64,000 nucleotides of DNA from Halorubrum sp. DM2 (GCF_901686465.1 NZ_LR594487.1:2407795-2471794), one strand, 5' to 3'; shown: positions 8,966 through 18,505, counted from the stretch's first letter. A program made the numbers and translations. Notes: generated by a model from the letters alone, not told the origin.

Positions 8966-9285
8966 GTGCGGTGGCGCGTGCCTCCGAGCGGTCGCCAGCG
9001 GCGACCGCGAGGAGCACCGCGCGAGGGAGTCGACCGGTCGGAGCAACGCGGAGACCGGTCGACGAGGCTGGGGAGGCGTGAGGTTGTGGTGCGGAGCTGT
9101 CGGGCGGGAATCGAAGGGGCAGTCGCCGGCGGCTTCGCCGCCGGCTGCCCGAGGCGCGTAGCGCCTCGCTGCCGCGAGGAGGAAGACGCGCGACGTAAGC
9201 ACTGGAGGGAGCGAACGAAGTGAGCGACCGAAGCGCGCAACGAGCGCATCGACTCCTCGCGGCTTGGGCTTCGGCGGTCTCGGTC
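8966..9285 (+). repeat. Dispersed structured repeat, copy A
   Basis: First of four copies (others near 16.5, 30.8 and 59.1 kb). Invariant blocks in order: GCGGTGGCGCG, CGCGCGAGGGAGTC, GACGAGGCTGGGGAGG, CGAAGGGGCAG, GACGTAAG, CCTCGCGGCT..GGGCTTCGG. Stem 1 is GCGGTCGCC/GGCGACCGC (8988-8996/9000-9008). Stem 2 is CGACCGGTC/GACCGGTCG (9031-9039/9053-9061). Stem 3 joins CCGCGAGGAG to CTCCTCGCGG. This copy has two extra hairpins inserted after the CAG block (about 9123-9170). A TATA-like CTTATAAA lies at 8951-8958. Open frames here are Arg/Pro-rich and not conserved between copies, so it is non-coding. It fills the gap between two convergent genes. Confidence 0.8.
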
Positions 9286-9395
9286 GTGACGAGAACGGCC
9301 GCGTATGAATGAACGTTCGGGGATTCGAAAGCAGCCGCTATCCGGTCACGACCGACGAGTCACACATACACACCGAAACCGCGAAAAGACCGGTT

Positions 9396-9584
9396 TTATC
9401 GCCACTCGTCGCGCGGAACGCAGTCGGACTCGCGGACCGTGACCCACCGGGTCGTCCGCTCGTCCGGGTCGACGTCCCGCTCGAAGAACGTCACCTCGCC
9501 GGTGCCGTCGTCGTCATCGGTCCGTTTACAGACGAGTTCCGGCGACCCGTCGCGAACACGTGCGGATGACGTGGACGTGGACAT
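9396..9584 (-). CDS. Small haloarchaeal protein (DUF7511-like, 62 aa)
   Basis: 62 residues starting MSTSTSSARVRDGSPELVCK and ending with RTTRWVTVRESDCVPRDEWR. The protein is strongly acidic and halophile-like. The pattern of a charged strand (EVTFFERDVDPDERTTRW) followed by a short helix recalls small haloarchaeal DUF7511 proteins. I know of no biochemical role for them. It stands alone between the repeat and hisF, and the frame ends TGGCGATAA. The gene call is fairly firm. The family name is a recollection. Confidence 0.65.
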   Translation of the reverse strand: MSTSTSSARVRDGSPELVCKRTDDDDGTGEVTFFERDVDPDERTTRWVTVRESDCVPRDEWR

Positions 9585-9668
9585 ACGTCACGATTCGCGC
9601 TCCGTCTGATAATAACTGTTGGTTTCGACCGCTGAAAAAGGAACACTACGAAGGTAGTGAACGCTCCG

Positions 9669-10487
9669 TCAGCGCCTGACCGGGACGCCGCGCTCGTCGA
9701 GGTACGCCTTCGTCTCCTCGATGGAGTAGTCGCCGAAGTGGAAGATGGAGGCCGCCAGCCCGGCGTCCGCGTTCGCCTCGGTGAACACCTCGTACATGTC
9801 CTCGGGGCTCCCGCAGCCGGAGGAGGCGATGAGGGGGGTCGACACCGCCTCGCCGACCGCCTTCATCAGGGGCACGTCGTAGCCGTCCTTCGTCCCGTCC
9901 TTGTCGATGGAGTTGACGAACAGCTCGCCCGCGCCGCGCTCCTCGGCCTCCTGCGCCCACGAGACGGCGTCGATCCCGGTGCCCTCGCGGCCGCCCTTCT
10001 TCGTGCACTCGAACCACACCGTCTCGCCGTCCTCGTCCTCGTAGAAGTGCTCGCCGGCGTCGTCGTACCGCCGCCGCGCGTCGACGGAGATGACGATGCA
10101 CTGGCTGCCGAACGCGGCCGCGCCCTCGTCGATGAGTTCGGGGCGTTCGAGGGCCCCGGTCGTGATCGACACCTTGTCCGCGCCCGCCCGGAGCGTCTCC
10201 TTGATGTCCGCCTTCGTCCGGATCCCCCCGCCGACCGTCAGCGGGATGAAACACTCGTCGGCGACCGCGTTGACGACGTCGAGCATCGTCTCGCGGCCCT
10301 CCGCGCTGGCGGTGATGTCGAGGAAGACGAACTCGTCTGCCCCCGCCGCGTTGTACTTCTTCGCCAGCTCGACGGGGTCGCCGGTGTACTCCAAGTTCTC
10401 GAAGTTGACGCCGGTGTACACCGCGGCGTCGCCCTCCTCGTCGAGGTCGACGTCGATACAGGGGATAATGCGCTTCGTGAGTCCCAT
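9669..10487 (-). CDS. hisF: Imidazole glycerol phosphate synthase cyclase subunit
   Basis: 272 residues, typical HisF length plus a small halophilic insertion. HisF receives ammonia from HisH and converts PRFAR to imidazole glycerol phosphate and AICAR in histidine biosynthesis. The (beta/alpha)8 barrel is recognisable from [15 protein letters not shown] with the catalytic Asp11. Also visible are [39 protein letters not shown] and the phosphate-binding [11 protein letters not shown] and [13 protein letters not shown] near the C-terminus. The partner HisH is not in the window, in keeping with the scattered his genes of haloarchaea. The start is the ATG at 10487. Confidence 0.95.
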   Translation of the reverse strand: MGLTKRIIPCIDVDLDEEGDAAVYTGVNFENLEYTGDPVELAKKYNAAGADEFVFLDITASAEGRETMLDVVNAVADECFIPLTVGGGIRTKADIKETLRAGADKVSITTGALERPELIDEGAAAFGSQCIVISVDARRRYDDAGEHFYEDEDGETVWFECTKKGGREGTGIDAVSWAQEAEERGAGELFVNSIDKDGTKDGYDVPLMKAVGEAVSTPLIASSGCGSPEDMYEVFTEANADAGLAASIFHFGDYSIEETKAYLDERGVPVRR

Positions 10488-10589
10488 TCGTTGCCGGAGC
10501 GTTGGCCGTCGGCCGGGTTAAAAGGCGCGGGGCGCGCTCGTCGGGGGCCGCGAACGCGCCACTACTCGTCGGGGGCCACGGACGCGACC

Positions 10590-11621
10590 TCACTCGGCGT
10601 CGTCGATCTCGGTCGTCGCCGCCTCGGTCCCGCCCGACTGTTCCCGCCTGTCGTACTTCGCGACGGCGCGGTCCGCGCGCGTCGAGACGCCGTTCGGGTT
10701 CCGCGCGGGGCTCCGGTCCCGCCGCCGCGCGACCAGTCCGTCGGAGCTCCCGCCGGTGAGGCCCAACAGCACGTCGCGGCCCGTCGCGGCCCACCGCGAG
10801 GGTGTCGACTCGCCGCGCGCCACGTCTCGGCCCGCGTCGAGCGCGTCGCCCAGGGCGTGCGACCCCGTTCGGAGGAGGACCGTCGGCCGCACGCCGTAGT
10901 TCTTCAACAGCCGGTAGGCGAGCGCTCGGTACTTCCAGCCCCACTCGTGGGCGCTCCGCCCGCCGTCGGCGGCGGTCGGGTTCGGGAGCTCCTTCCGCGC
11001 GGACAGGTCCGGTCGCCACGCCACCTCGCGGTCCATGCGCGCGAGCCGGTGGGCGGCGTCGCGCGCGCCGCCGACCCGGAGGTACTCGTCGAAGCCGTCG
11101 AGGTCGCGCAGGGCGTCCCGTCGGAAGGCGACGTTGCCGCCCTCGAAGTAGGTGACGTCTCGACCCGCGATCCGGCTGCGCTCCGGCTCGTCCGGGCCGT
11201 CGGCGTCCGTGCCCTCCGGGATCTCCGGCCCGACCCCCTCGCCGAAGTCGGTGTCGGCGGAAGGCGTCTCGCCCGGCGGGATCGGCGTCACCGGTCCCGA
11301 GACCACGGGGGCCGCGTCGAGACCGGCCGCGACCGCGTCGCGCCAGCCGGTCTCGATCCGGTTGTCGTAATCGACCAGGGCGACCGCGTCGCCCGTCGCG
11401 GCCTCGATGCCGGCGTTGCGGGCGACGTTCACCGTCCGGTCGGAGATCTCGACTAACACGTCCACGTCGTCGCGGTCGCGAACCATGCCGGTCGTGCCGT
11501 CGGCCGAGGGACCGTTGACGACGATCACCTCGGCGTCGGGGGCCTCGGCCGCCAGCGCGTCGAGGCAGGCGGCCAACCGGTCCCGACCGTTGAGCGTCGG
11601 GACGACGACCGAGAGGTCCAT
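10590..11621 (-). CDS. Family 2 glycosyltransferase
   Basis: 343 residues. The N-terminus MDLSVVVPTLNGRDRLAACL is the GT-A nucleotide-sugar fold of GT2 enzymes. The metal-binding DxD-like site is probably ALVDYDNRI, about residue 85. A long acidic insertion (about 120-150) and FEGGNVAFRRDALRDLDGFDEY, the conserved acceptor-side segment, follow, then a C-terminal helical region with KNYGVRPTVLLR. It probably adds sugars to a lipid carrier, glycolipid or S-layer glycoprotein. The acceptor is unknown. A T-rich TATA-like element sits 24-30 bp upstream of the ATG, so the gene looks leaderless. A MITE-like element begins just beyond that promoter at 11662. Confidence 0.85.
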   Translation of the reverse strand: MDLSVVVPTLNGRDRLAACLDALAAEAPDAEVIVVNGPSADGTTGMVRDRDDVDVLVEISDRTVNVARNAGIEAATGDAVALVDYDNRIETGWRDAVAAGLDAAPVVSGPVTPIPPGETPSADTDFGEGVGPEIPEGTDADGPDEPERSRIAGRDVTYFEGGNVAFRRDALRDLDGFDEYLRVGGARDAAHRLARMDREVAWRPDLSARKELPNPTAADGGRSAHEWGWKYRALAYRLLKNYGVRPTVLLRTGSHALGDALDAGRDVARGESTPSRWAATGRDVLLGLTGGSSDGLVARRRDRSPARNPNGVSTRADRAVAKYDRREQSGGTEAATTEIDDAE

Positions 11622-11660
11622 ACGCTCTGTTATCGGAGCGAGAGGGTAAAAAGGACTGCG

Positions 11661-11922
<262 letters not shown>

Positions 11923-12014
11923 GGCGTCGACGCGCGAGGAGCGGACAGCGGCGGCTCGGTGGTCGGTGAATCGAAGGCGACGGAAATATGCGGAGTTCGG
12001 AGCCGGTGGGGCGG

Positions 12015-12299
12015 CTACTCCGCGAACAGCTCGTCGACCGCCTCGCCGGCGGTCTCGACCGCCTCCTGCGCGACCGCCTCCCGGTCTGGGTCCGCGTCCT
12101 CGGGGGCGTTGAGGTAGACGTCGACGTCGAGGACGCCCTCCTCGAACGTGACGGTGATGTCGAGGTCCGTCACCGCCGATTGGTCGTAGTGTTTGAACAC
12201 GATCCCCTCGGCCGCCTCCGCGGCGGTGCGGACGACCTCGTCGTCGTCCGGCCCGTCCGCGTCGATCGACTCTGAGGCGTCGCTCGTGTCGTCGGTCAC
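12015..12299 (-). CDS. DUF3194 family protein
   Basis: 94 residues. An acidic N-terminal tail (about 1-20) is followed by a small alpha/beta domain with EGIVFKHYDQSAVTDLDITV and EEGVLDVDVYLNAP. These match the archaeal DUF3194 family. The family has no established function but is regularly encoded beside prefoldin beta, as here, where the gene starts 4 bp after pfdB. Co-transcription with pfdB and a link to chaperone or translation processes are inferred from this conserved pairing. Confidence 0.85.
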   Translation of the reverse strand: MTDDTSDASESIDADGPDDDEVVRTAAEAAEGIVFKHYDQSAVTDLDITVTFEEGVLDVDVYLNAPEDADPDREAVAQEAVETAGEAVDELFAE

Positions 12300-12303
12300 G
12301 GCC

Positions 12304-12702
12304 TTACGCGCCGCCAGCGCCCGGGCCGCCCGGTCCCATCGGGCCGCCGCCGCCCGCGCCGCCCTGAAGCATCTGCTGGAGCTCGCTCTGAAGCTCGTCG
12401 AACTGTTCTTCGACGCGCTCCTCCTGCTTTTCGAGCTGCTCGACGCGGACTTCGAGCGACTCGACCTTGTTCTCTAAGTCGTCGTAGGCGGACTCGTAGT
12501 CCGTCTCGACGAGGACCTCGCCGATCTCTCGGTACATCCCCGCGTCCTCGTCGACATCTTCGAGGGCGTCGAGGGCGGTCTTCGACTCGTTCAAGGCGGA
12601 CTGCGCCTGCTCTTTCTGCTCGGAGACCTGCTGGGCCGTCTCCTGAAGCTCCTGCAGCTCCTCTATCTTCTCCTGTGCCTCGGGCGGCATGTTCCCTTGC
12701 AT
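12304..12702 (-). CDS. pfdB: Prefoldin subunit beta
   Basis: 132 residues, the normal beta-subunit length plus a Gly/Pro/Met-rich tail ([12 protein letters not shown]). Two long heptad helices (about 8-50 and 75-115) flank the short beta-hairpin segment around [20 protein letters not shown], the assembly region of the (alpha2beta4) jellyfish-shaped complex. Prefoldin holds unfolded proteins for transfer to the thermosome. A T-rich promoter element lies about 26 bp upstream of ATG 12702, so this start fits leaderless transcription better than the internal ATG at codon 5. It is followed at 4 bp by the DUF3194 gene. Confidence 0.93.
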   Translation of the reverse strand: MQGNMPPEAQEKIEELQELQETAQQVSEQKEQAQSALNESKTALDALEDVDEDAGMYREIGEVLVETDYESAYDDLENKVESLEVRVEQLEKQEERVEEQFDELQSELQQMLQGGAGGGGPMGPGGPGAGGA

Positions 12703-12804
12703 GGACGGAACGACGCGGCCCGGACGGAAAAACCCCCGACTTCTCCGACGACGGCCAATGCGGGCGTGACAGCCCCGGAAGAGGCCGTTATCGGTGTCTC
12801 CGCG

Positions 12805-13068
12805 CTACCCCCGATCGGGCCTCCCCCCGACGCGCTCGGCGACCGCGACGAGCCGCGACCAGCTGTTGACGCCGGCGCGGAGGGCGACGAGGTCGTCGGC
12901 GCGCACCCGGACGCGGACCGCGGTGCCGTCGCGGTCGACGGTCGCGGTCGAGCGGGCGTCGTCGATTTCGCCCACTTCGGGACCGAGCGCGTCGGCCACG
13001 ACGCGAGCGCGTCGCTCGGAGGGGTAGGTAACGGAGAGGACCGTCTCGTGTGGTCGCGTCGCCGTCAC
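12805..13068 (-). CDS. pcc1: KEOPS complex subunit Pcc1
   Basis: 87 residues. It is the small dimerising subunit of KEOPS, the complex that makes N6-threonylcarbamoyladenosine (t6A37) on ANN-decoding tRNAs. Visible family features are the first strand HETVLSVTYPSERRARVVADALGPE, the charged middle strand and the C-terminal helix DLVALRAGVNSWSRLVAVAE, where the N-S-W motif is characteristic. It follows rpoP at 20 bp, in the usual archaeal order rpl37ae-rpoP-pcc1-pfdB, so co-transcription with translation genes is likely. Confidence 0.9.
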   Translation of the reverse strand: MTATRPHETVLSVTYPSERRARVVADALGPEVGEIDDARSTATVDRDGTAVRVRVRADDLVALRAGVNSWSRLVAVAERVGGRPDRG

Positions 13069-13088
13069 GGTCCGGAGAGAAAGCGGCG

Positions 13089-13223
13089 TTACTCGACGTT
13101 GACTTCCTTGACGTCGCCGCCGCGTTCCTTCAGGAGGACGCGGTGGCCGCAGTACGGACAGCGCACGCCGCCGTACTCGTCGAGGGTGACGTCGCGCTTA
13201 CAGCGGGAGCACTTGTAGCTCAT
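13089..13223 (-). CDS. rpoP: DNA-directed RNA polymerase subunit P
   Basis: 44 residues from ATG 13223, 4 bp after rpl37ae. The longer open frame upstream overlaps rpl37ae and is rejected. The zinc ribbon is intact: CSRC near the N-terminus and [11 protein letters not shown] after an 18-residue spacer. RpoP (Rpb12 homologue) docks at the Rpo3/Rpo10 assembly platform of archaeal RNA polymerase. The short length is normal for the family. Confidence 0.95.
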
Positions 13224-13227
13224 CGTC

Positions 13228-13494
13228 CTATTCCTCGTCGGCGAGCGCGGCGCGGATGGAGCGGCGGACGGTGCGACCGCCGGGCGTCTCGGGGCGGTAC
13301 GCGCCGCCCGTGAACGTCTCGCCGGTCTCCTCGTTGACCCAGATGCCGGTACCCTTGCGCGTGACGTCGTCGCCGTCGACGGTCGCGTTGCGCATCTCCG
13401 CTTCGATGTCCTGGACCCGCTTGCGCGCGACCCGGCCGTAGCGGGCACCGAATCGGCCCGCACTTCCGGTGCTTCGTGCCTTGTCCTCAGCCAT
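13228..13494 (-). CDS. rpl37ae: 50S ribosomal protein L37Ae, zinc-less variant
   Basis: 88 residues. The N-terminal basic [20 protein letters not shown] and the C-terminal [21 protein letters not shown] are unmistakable L37Ae (eL43). The zinc ribbon that lies between them in most archaeal and eukaryotic homologues (two CxxC pairs) is absent. The stretch reads [26 protein letters not shown], with no cysteine. The overall fold length is kept, so this looks like a viable zinc-free variant rather than a damaged gene. First gene of the rpl37ae-rpoP-pcc1 run, with a T-rich promoter element about 25 bp upstream of the ATG. Confidence 0.93.
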
Positions 13495-13732
13495 AGTGAG
13501 TCCGTCTACCGCCAGCGCGGGTAAAAAGGCTACGAGTCGCAGCGGGCGACACGGCCGCGAGCCGCGTCGGCCCGCGCCGTCCGGCCGGGTTCGTTACCGC
13601 CGCGAGAATCCGAAGTATTTTTATTGAAGACAGAACGGCCGATACGCGACGCACGTCGGTCCTGAAACCGTCTCGATGCCGTTTCTTCGTCGTAGGGTTT
13701 TATACTGTGTATCCCCTTACAACTGTAGCTCC

Positions 13733-15181
13733 ATGTCTATCGAAGACCCTCAAGAGGCAGCGACCGCGCCCGTCGAAGTACTCCACGTCGACGACGATCC
13801 GTCGGTGCTCGATCTGACCGAATCCTTCCTCGACGCGGAGCTGGACGGGGTCGCGGTCACGACGACGACCGAGCCTGAGGGGGTGATCGACCACCTCGCG
13901 GCCGGGACGTTCCACTGCGTGATCAGCGATTACGACATGCCGGGCCGCGACGGGCTGGAGGTGCTCTGTGACGTGCGAGACGAGTACCCGGACCTCCCGT
14001 TCATCCTGTACACCGGGAAGGGGAGCGAAGAGATCGCCGCCGAGGCGATCAACGCCGGAGTCACCGGCTACCTTCAGAAGGGCGGCCCGGACCAGATCCG
14101 ACGGCTCGCCAACCGGGTTGAGCACGCGGCGGTGGAGTACCGGAGCCAGATCGAGTCCGAGCGGTACTCGACGGTTCTGAAGGCGCTCGACTACCCGATA
14201 TACGTCGTCAACGAGGACGCCGAGTTCGAGTACGTCAACGAGCCGTTCGTCGATCTCACCGGGTACGACCGCGAGGAGATAATCGGGAGCTCGCCGGGGT
14301 TGATCAAGACCGAATCGGACGTGAAGAAGGCGAACGAGAAGCTCGCGGAGATCGTGTCGTCGACGGGACCGGAGAGACGGAAGTTCAGCGTCGACATCCG
14401 GTCAAAGGACGGGAAGGAAATCCCGTGTTACGACCACATGGCGGCGTTACCGTTCGACGAGGAGTTCCGGGGATCCGTCGGCATCCTCCGGGACGCCTCC
14501 GAGGAACAGCGGCGGCGCGAGGAGCTACTCCGGCAGAACGAGCGGTTAGAGGAGTTCACCTCGGTGGTGTCCCACGACCTCCGGACGCCGCTGAACAACG
14601 CCGAGGCCGCGGCGGAGTTGGCCCGACTGGACGGCGACGAGGAACACTTCGACCGGCTCGCGTCGGAACACGAACGGATGGAGCAGATGATCCGAGACCT
14701 GCTGCGGCTCGCCCGCAACGGACGGACGGTGTCGGAGACGGAGCCCGTCGACGTGGGTGCGGTCGCGTCGGAGGCGTGGAAGTCGTTCGGCTGTCCGACC
14801 GACGAGCTCGAACTGCCCGACGGTGAGCTGGTCGTCGAGGGCGATTCCGCCCGGGTCCGACAGCTGATCGAGAACCTTCTGCGCAACGCCGTCGACCACG
14901 GGCAGTCCCCGGTGACGGTGCGCGTCCGCGAACACGCCGGCGGGTTCCACGTCGAGGACGACGGTCCGGGGATCGACGAGGACATGGTCGACGCGGTGTT
15001 CGAGCCGGGGTTCACGACCGCGTCCGACGGCACCGGGTTCGGACTGACGATCGTCAAACGGATCGCCGACGCGCACGGGTGGGCGGTCGACGTGACGGAG
15101 AGCGACGCGGGCGGCGCTCGGTTCGAGTTCGCGGTCGACGCGAAGGCGAACGCGTCGCTCGAAGAGCCGCACGTCGTCTGA
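13733..15181 (+). CDS. Hybrid sensor: receiver-PAS-histidine kinase
   Basis: 482 residues from ATG 13733. A frame 19 codons longer is basic and runs through a TATA box (TTTATACTG, about 13700). Domains: receiver (about 10-125) with phospho-acceptor Asp66 in ISDYDMPG and Lys in LYTGKG; PAS (about 140-255: YPIYVVNEDAEFEYVNEPF); HisKA-like helix with His near 280 (VVSHDLRTPLN); HATPase (about 355-475) with N box ENLLRNAVDHG, G1 EDDGPGID and G2 GTGFGLTIV. No membrane segment, so it is a cytoplasmic kinase. The receiver-first order is common in haloarchaea. No cognate output gene lies adjacent. The signal is unknown. Confidence 0.9.
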   Translation: MSIEDPQEAATAPVEVLHVDDDPSVLDLTESFLDAELDGVAVTTTTEPEGVIDHLAAGTFHCVISDYDMPGRDGLEVLCDVRDEYPDLPFILYTGKGSEEIAAEAINAGVTGYLQKGGPDQIRRLANRVEHAAVEYRSQIESERYSTVLKALDYPIYVVNEDAEFEYVNEPFVDLTGYDREEIIGSSPGLIKTESDVKKANEKLAEIVSSTGPERRKFSVDIRSKDGKEIPCYDHMAALPFDEEFRGSVGILRDASEEQRRREELLRQNERLEEFTSVVSHDLRTPLNNAEAAAELARLDGDEEHFDRLASEHERMEQMIRDLLRLARNGRTVSETEPVDVGAVASEAWKSFGCPTDELELPDGELVVEGDSARVRQLIENLLRNAVDHGQSPVTVRVREHAGGFHVEDDGPGIDEDMVDAVFEPGFTTASDGTGFGLTIVKRIADAHGWAVDVTESDAGGARFEFAVDAKANASLEEPHVV

Positions 15182-15294
15182 TTCGGGAGTTCTGTTTTCA
15201 CGATTTCGCCGGTCTGGACTCCGATCACGCACGTCGACCGCTCTCTCCGTCGTTCGGAGATGGGGAGACGCGTCTTTCGACCGCAACACATTTC

Positions 15295-15320
15295 ACAACT
15301 GAGTAATACTACCGAGTTGT
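15295..15320 (+). promoter_or_regulatory. Inverted repeat abutting the thi4 start codon
   Basis: ACAACT at 15295-15300 and AGTTGT at 15315-15320 form a 6-bp inverted repeat with a 14-nt spacer ending exactly at the ATG. The position over the probable transcription start suits a repressor. ThiR, the archaeal thiamine regulator, is encoded at 21051 and is the natural candidate. Short arms make chance possible. Confidence 0.4.
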
Positions 15321-16256
15321 ATGGACGGATTCAACGGCTTTGCGGACGTGAGCGAGACCGACGTAACGCGGGCTATCGGTACCGAGTGGACCGACGGCTT
15401 CTTAGACTTCACTGACTCCGAGGTCATCGTTCTCGGGGGCGGTCCCTCCGGGCTGATGGCCGCGAAGGAGCTGGCCGAGCGCGGCGTGAAGGTGATGATC
15501 GTCGAGAAGAACAACTACCTCGGCGGCGGGTTCTGGCTCGGTGGGTTCCTGATGAACACGGTGACGGTCCGCGACCCCGCACAGGAGATCCTCGACGACC
15601 TCGACGTGGACTACGAGCCGGTCGACGACGTCGACGGCCTCTACACCGCGCCGGGGCCGGAGGCCTGCTCCGGGCTGATCAAGGCGGCCTGCGACGCCGG
15701 CGCGCGCGTCCAGAACATGACCGAGTTCACCGACCTCGTCGTCCGCGAGGACCACCGCGTCGGCGGGATCGTGATGAACTGGACGCCGGTCCACGCGCTC
15801 CCGCGCGAGATCACCTGCGTCGACCCCATCGCGGTCGAGTCCGACCTCGTCATCGACGCGACCGGACACGACGCGGTCGCGATCAGCAAGCTCGACGAGC
15901 GCGGCGTGCTCTCCGCGCCCGGCATCGAACACGCGAAAGAGCACAACACCGGGATGGACCAGACCGGCGACGGCGAGTACGGCGCGCCCGGCCACGACTC
16001 GCCCGGCCACGACTCGATGTGGGTGGGCGAGAGCGAGGACGCCGTGGTCGAACACACCGGCGTCGTCCACGACGGCCTGATCGCCTCCGGGATGGCGGTC
16101 GCGACCGCCCATGGCCTCCCGCGGATGGGACCGACGTTCGGCGCGATGCTCGTCTCCGGAAAGAAGGCGGCGCAGACGGCGCTCGACGAACTCGGCTCCG
16201 ACGCGCCCGAGGTCGAACTATCGACCGGCGGCGCGCCCGCCCCCGCTGACGACTGA
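15321..16256 (+). CDS. thi4: Thiamine thiazole synthase Thi4, cysteine (suicide-type) form
   Basis: 311 residues. Thi4 makes the ADP-thiazole precursor of thiamine from NAD and glycine. Visible: FAD/NAD-binding [21 protein letters not shown] (about 35-55), the [12 protein letters not shown] loop, and C-terminal [28 protein letters not shown]. In the sulfur-donor position the sequence reads EITCVDP with Cys166. A cysteine at the matching position (C165) was shown to be essential in Haloferax volcanii Thi4, whereas methanogen enzymes have His and use free sulfide. This copy is therefore probably the single-turnover type. A short Gly/His/Ser-rich repeat (GHDSPGHDS) lies near 215-225. Confidence 0.93.
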   Translation: MDGFNGFADVSETDVTRAIGTEWTDGFLDFTDSEVIVLGGGPSGLMAAKELAERGVKVMIVEKNNYLGGGFWLGGFLMNTVTVRDPAQEILDDLDVDYEPVDDVDGLYTAPGPEACSGLIKAACDAGARVQNMTEFTDLVVREDHRVGGIVMNWTPVHALPREITCVDPIAVESDLVIDATGHDAVAISKLDERGVLSAPGIEHAKEHNTGMDQTGDGEYGAPGHDSPGHDSMWVGESEDAVVEHTGVVHDGLIASGMAVATAHGLPRMGPTFGAMLVSGKKAAQTALDELGSDAPEVELSTGGAPAPADD

Positions 16257-16358
16257 GACGCGGATCGCGGTTCCGAGATCAGATCGGAACGATCGGCGAG
16301 ATCCACCCCCTTCCGGCCCTCCAGCCGCTCGCTACGACGTAGTCGCTACCGATGCTCT

Positions 16359-16620
16359 GACCGAGACCGCCGAAGCCCCAGCCGCGAGGACTCGCGCACC
16401 TCGCTGCGCGCTTCAGTCGTTCGCTTCGCTCACTCCTTCCAGTGCTTACGTCGGTGTGCTTCGTCCTCGCGGCTGCCCCTTCGATTCCCGCCCCGCGACA
16501 GCACCGCACCTCACGCCTCCCCAGCCTCGTCGGTCGCCTCCGCGTTGCTCCGGCGACTGACTCCCTCGCGCGGCGCTCCTCGCGCCAATAAAAGGGCGCT
16601 CGGAGGCGCGCGCCACCGCG
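16359..16620 (-). repeat. Dispersed structured repeat, copy B
   Basis: Read on the minus strand it starts GCGGTGGCGCGCGCCTCCGAG (end near 16620) and ends with the CTCGCGGCTGGGGCTTCGG block near 16365. Stem 1: GCGCC/GGCGC around an 8-nt AT-rich loop (16582-16586/16595-16599). Stem 2: GTCGCC/GGCGAC. Stem 3: CAGCCGCGAGGAC/GTCCTCGCGGCTG (16379-16391/16463-16475), 13 bp. The gap 16257-16747 contains this element and the pyk promoter, nothing else recognised. No TATA-like box is obvious upstream of this copy. Confidence 0.8.
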
Positions 16621-16747
16621 GATTTCGGTCTGCCTCGTCGCGGCGTCTGTGGGTATGACCGTCTCGTGGTCGCTGTTCCTCACGAACGTTCACTTGGGAA
16701 CGATTCAATCGTGGCCCTTTTTCCGCCCCTGCGCCGAACCCGGCGGT

Positions 16748-18505
16748 ATGCGCAATGCCAAGATCGTCTGTACGATCGGTCCCGCCTCGGACGACCGGGA
16801 CACGATCCGCGACCTCGCGGAGGCGGGGATGTCCGTCGTCCGACTCAACGCCAGCCACGGAACGACCGACCACCGGGAGACGGTGATCGAGCGCGCCCGG
16901 ACCGTCGACGACGAGATCGACGACCCGCTCGCGGTGATGGTCGACCTGAAGGGACCGGAGGTCAGGACCGCCGAGATCGACGAACCGATCGAACTCCCGA
17001 CCGACTCCGAGGTCGCCTTCGTCGAGGGCGACGACGCGACACCCGAGCGAGTCGGTCTCTCCCACTCCATCGCGGCCGCCGGATCGGGCGACACGATCCT
17101 CTTAGACGACGGCCGGATCGAGTGTCGCGTCGAACGCGTCGACGGCGAGACCGTGGTCGCAACGGTCGTCTCCGGCGGGACGCTGAAGTCGCGAAAGGGC
17201 GTGAACCTCCCGGGCGTCGCCATCGACGTCGACCTGATCACCCCCGAGGACGAGGCCGAACTCGACCTCGCGGCGCGCACCGACGCGGACTTCGTCGCCG
17301 CCTCGTTCGTGCGCGACGCCGACGACGTCTACCAGATCGCCGACGAGCTGGAGGCCCGCGGCGGCGACGACATCCCGATCGTCGCCAAGATCGAACGCGC
17401 CGGCGCGGTCGAGAACTTGGAGGGGATCGTCGACGCCGCCGACGGCGTGATGGTCGCCCGCGGCGACCTCGGCGTCGAGTGCCCCCTTGAGGACGTGCCC
17501 GTGATTCAAAAGCGGATCATCCGCAGCTGCGTCAACGAGGGCGTCCCGGTCATCACCGCGACGGAGATGCTCGACTCGATGGTCTCCTCGCGGCGGCCGA
17601 CCCGCGCGGAGGCCTCCGACGTGGCCAACGCCGTCCTCGACGGCACCGACGCCGTAATGCTGTCGGGCGAGACCGCGGTCGGCGACGACCCCGTGAACGT
17701 CGTCGAGACGATGGACCGGATCGTCCGGCGGGTCGAGTCCAGCGACGAGTACGCCGAGACGCGCGAACAGCGCGTCCCGACCGCGGACGAGGGGTCCCGC
17801 ACGGAAGCGCTGGCGCGCTCGGCGCGCTACCTCGCGCGCGACATCGGTGCCTCGACGGTCGTCGCCGTCTCCGAGTCGGGCTTCACCGCGCGCAAGACCG
17901 CCATGTTCCGACCGGGCGTCCCGGTCGTCGCGACGACGCCGAACGACCGCGTCCGCCGGCAGCTCGCGCTCTCGTGGGGCGTCCGCCCCGTGTTGACCGA
18001 GTACGCGGACGACATGGAGGGGATCCTCGACAACGCGGTCGACGCCGCGCTCGACCGCGGCGGTGCCGCGTCCGGGGACACGCTCGTCGTCCTCTCCGGG
18101 ATGCTCACCGAGTTCGAGGGGACGAACACGACGAACACGCTGAAGGTCCACGTCGCCGCCGAGACGCTCGTGACCGGCAAGGCGGTCGTCGCCGGCCACG
18201 TCTCCGCCCCCGTCCACCGGACCGCGGACGGCGACATCGACGCGCTCCCTGACGGCTCCGTCGTCGCGCTCGGCCCCGACTTCGACGGCGAGTTCTCCGG
18301 CGACCTCGACCGGATCGCCGGCATCGTCGACGCCCGCGAGGGGATGACCGGCTACCCGGCCGTCGTCGCCCGCGAACTCGGCGTGCCGATGGTCTCCGGC
18401 GCTCGCCTGCCCGAGTCGGTCGCGGACGGGACCGTCGTGACCCTCGACGGCGAGCGCGGCGTCGTGTACGACGGCGACGTGATCGCCGCCGCCCGGAAGC
18501 GGTAG
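16748..18505 (+). CDS. pyk: Pyruvate kinase with C-terminal swivel domain
   Basis: 585 residues from ATG 16748 (MRNAKIVCTIGPAS). It catalyses PEP + ADP to pyruvate + ATP, the last step of glycolysis. Signature regions: VVRLNASHG (about 32), KGPEVRTAE, IVAKIERAGAVENLEGIVDA with the catalytic Lys (about 217), MVARGDLGVE, ITATEMLDSM and DAVMLSGETAVG. After the C domain an extra module (about 500-585: YPAVVARELGVPMVSGA) resembles the PEP-utilising mobile domain seen in Geobacillus-type pyruvate kinases, which explains the length. TATA-like CCTTTTTCC lies about 30 bp upstream. With ppsA in the same window, both directions of the PEP/pyruvate switch are represented. Confidence 0.95.
   Translation: MRNAKIVCTIGPASDDRDTIRDLAEAGMSVVRLNASHGTTDHRETVIERARTVDDEIDDPLAVMVDLKGPEVRTAEIDEPIELPTDSEVAFVEGDDATPERVGLSHSIAAAGSGDTILLDDGRIECRVERVDGETVVATVVSGGTLKSRKGVNLPGVAIDVDLITPEDEAELDLAARTDADFVAASFVRDADDVYQIADELEARGGDDIPIVAKIERAGAVENLEGIVDAADGVMVARGDLGVECPLEDVPVIQKRIIRSCVNEGVPVITATEMLDSMVSSRRPTRAEASDVANAVLDGTDAVMLSGETAVGDDPVNVVETMDRIVRRVESSDEYAETREQRVPTADEGSRTEALARSARYLARDIGASTVVAVSESGFTARKTAMFRPGVPVVATTPNDRVRRQLALSWGVRPVLTEYADDMEGILDNAVDAALDRGGAASGDTLVVLSGMLTEFEGTNTTNTLKVHVAAETLVTGKAVVAGHVSAPVHRTADGDIDALPDGSVVALGPDFDGEFSGDLDRIAGIVDAREGMTGYPAVVARELGVPMVSGARLPESVADGTVVTLDGERGVVYDGDVIAAARKR

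Noticed and set aside
8966..9249. Open frames on both strands inside the dispersed repeat copies
   Set aside because: They are Arg/Pro/Ser-rich, differ between copies and are interrupted in some, while stems and blocks are conserved. The conservation is at nucleic-acid level.
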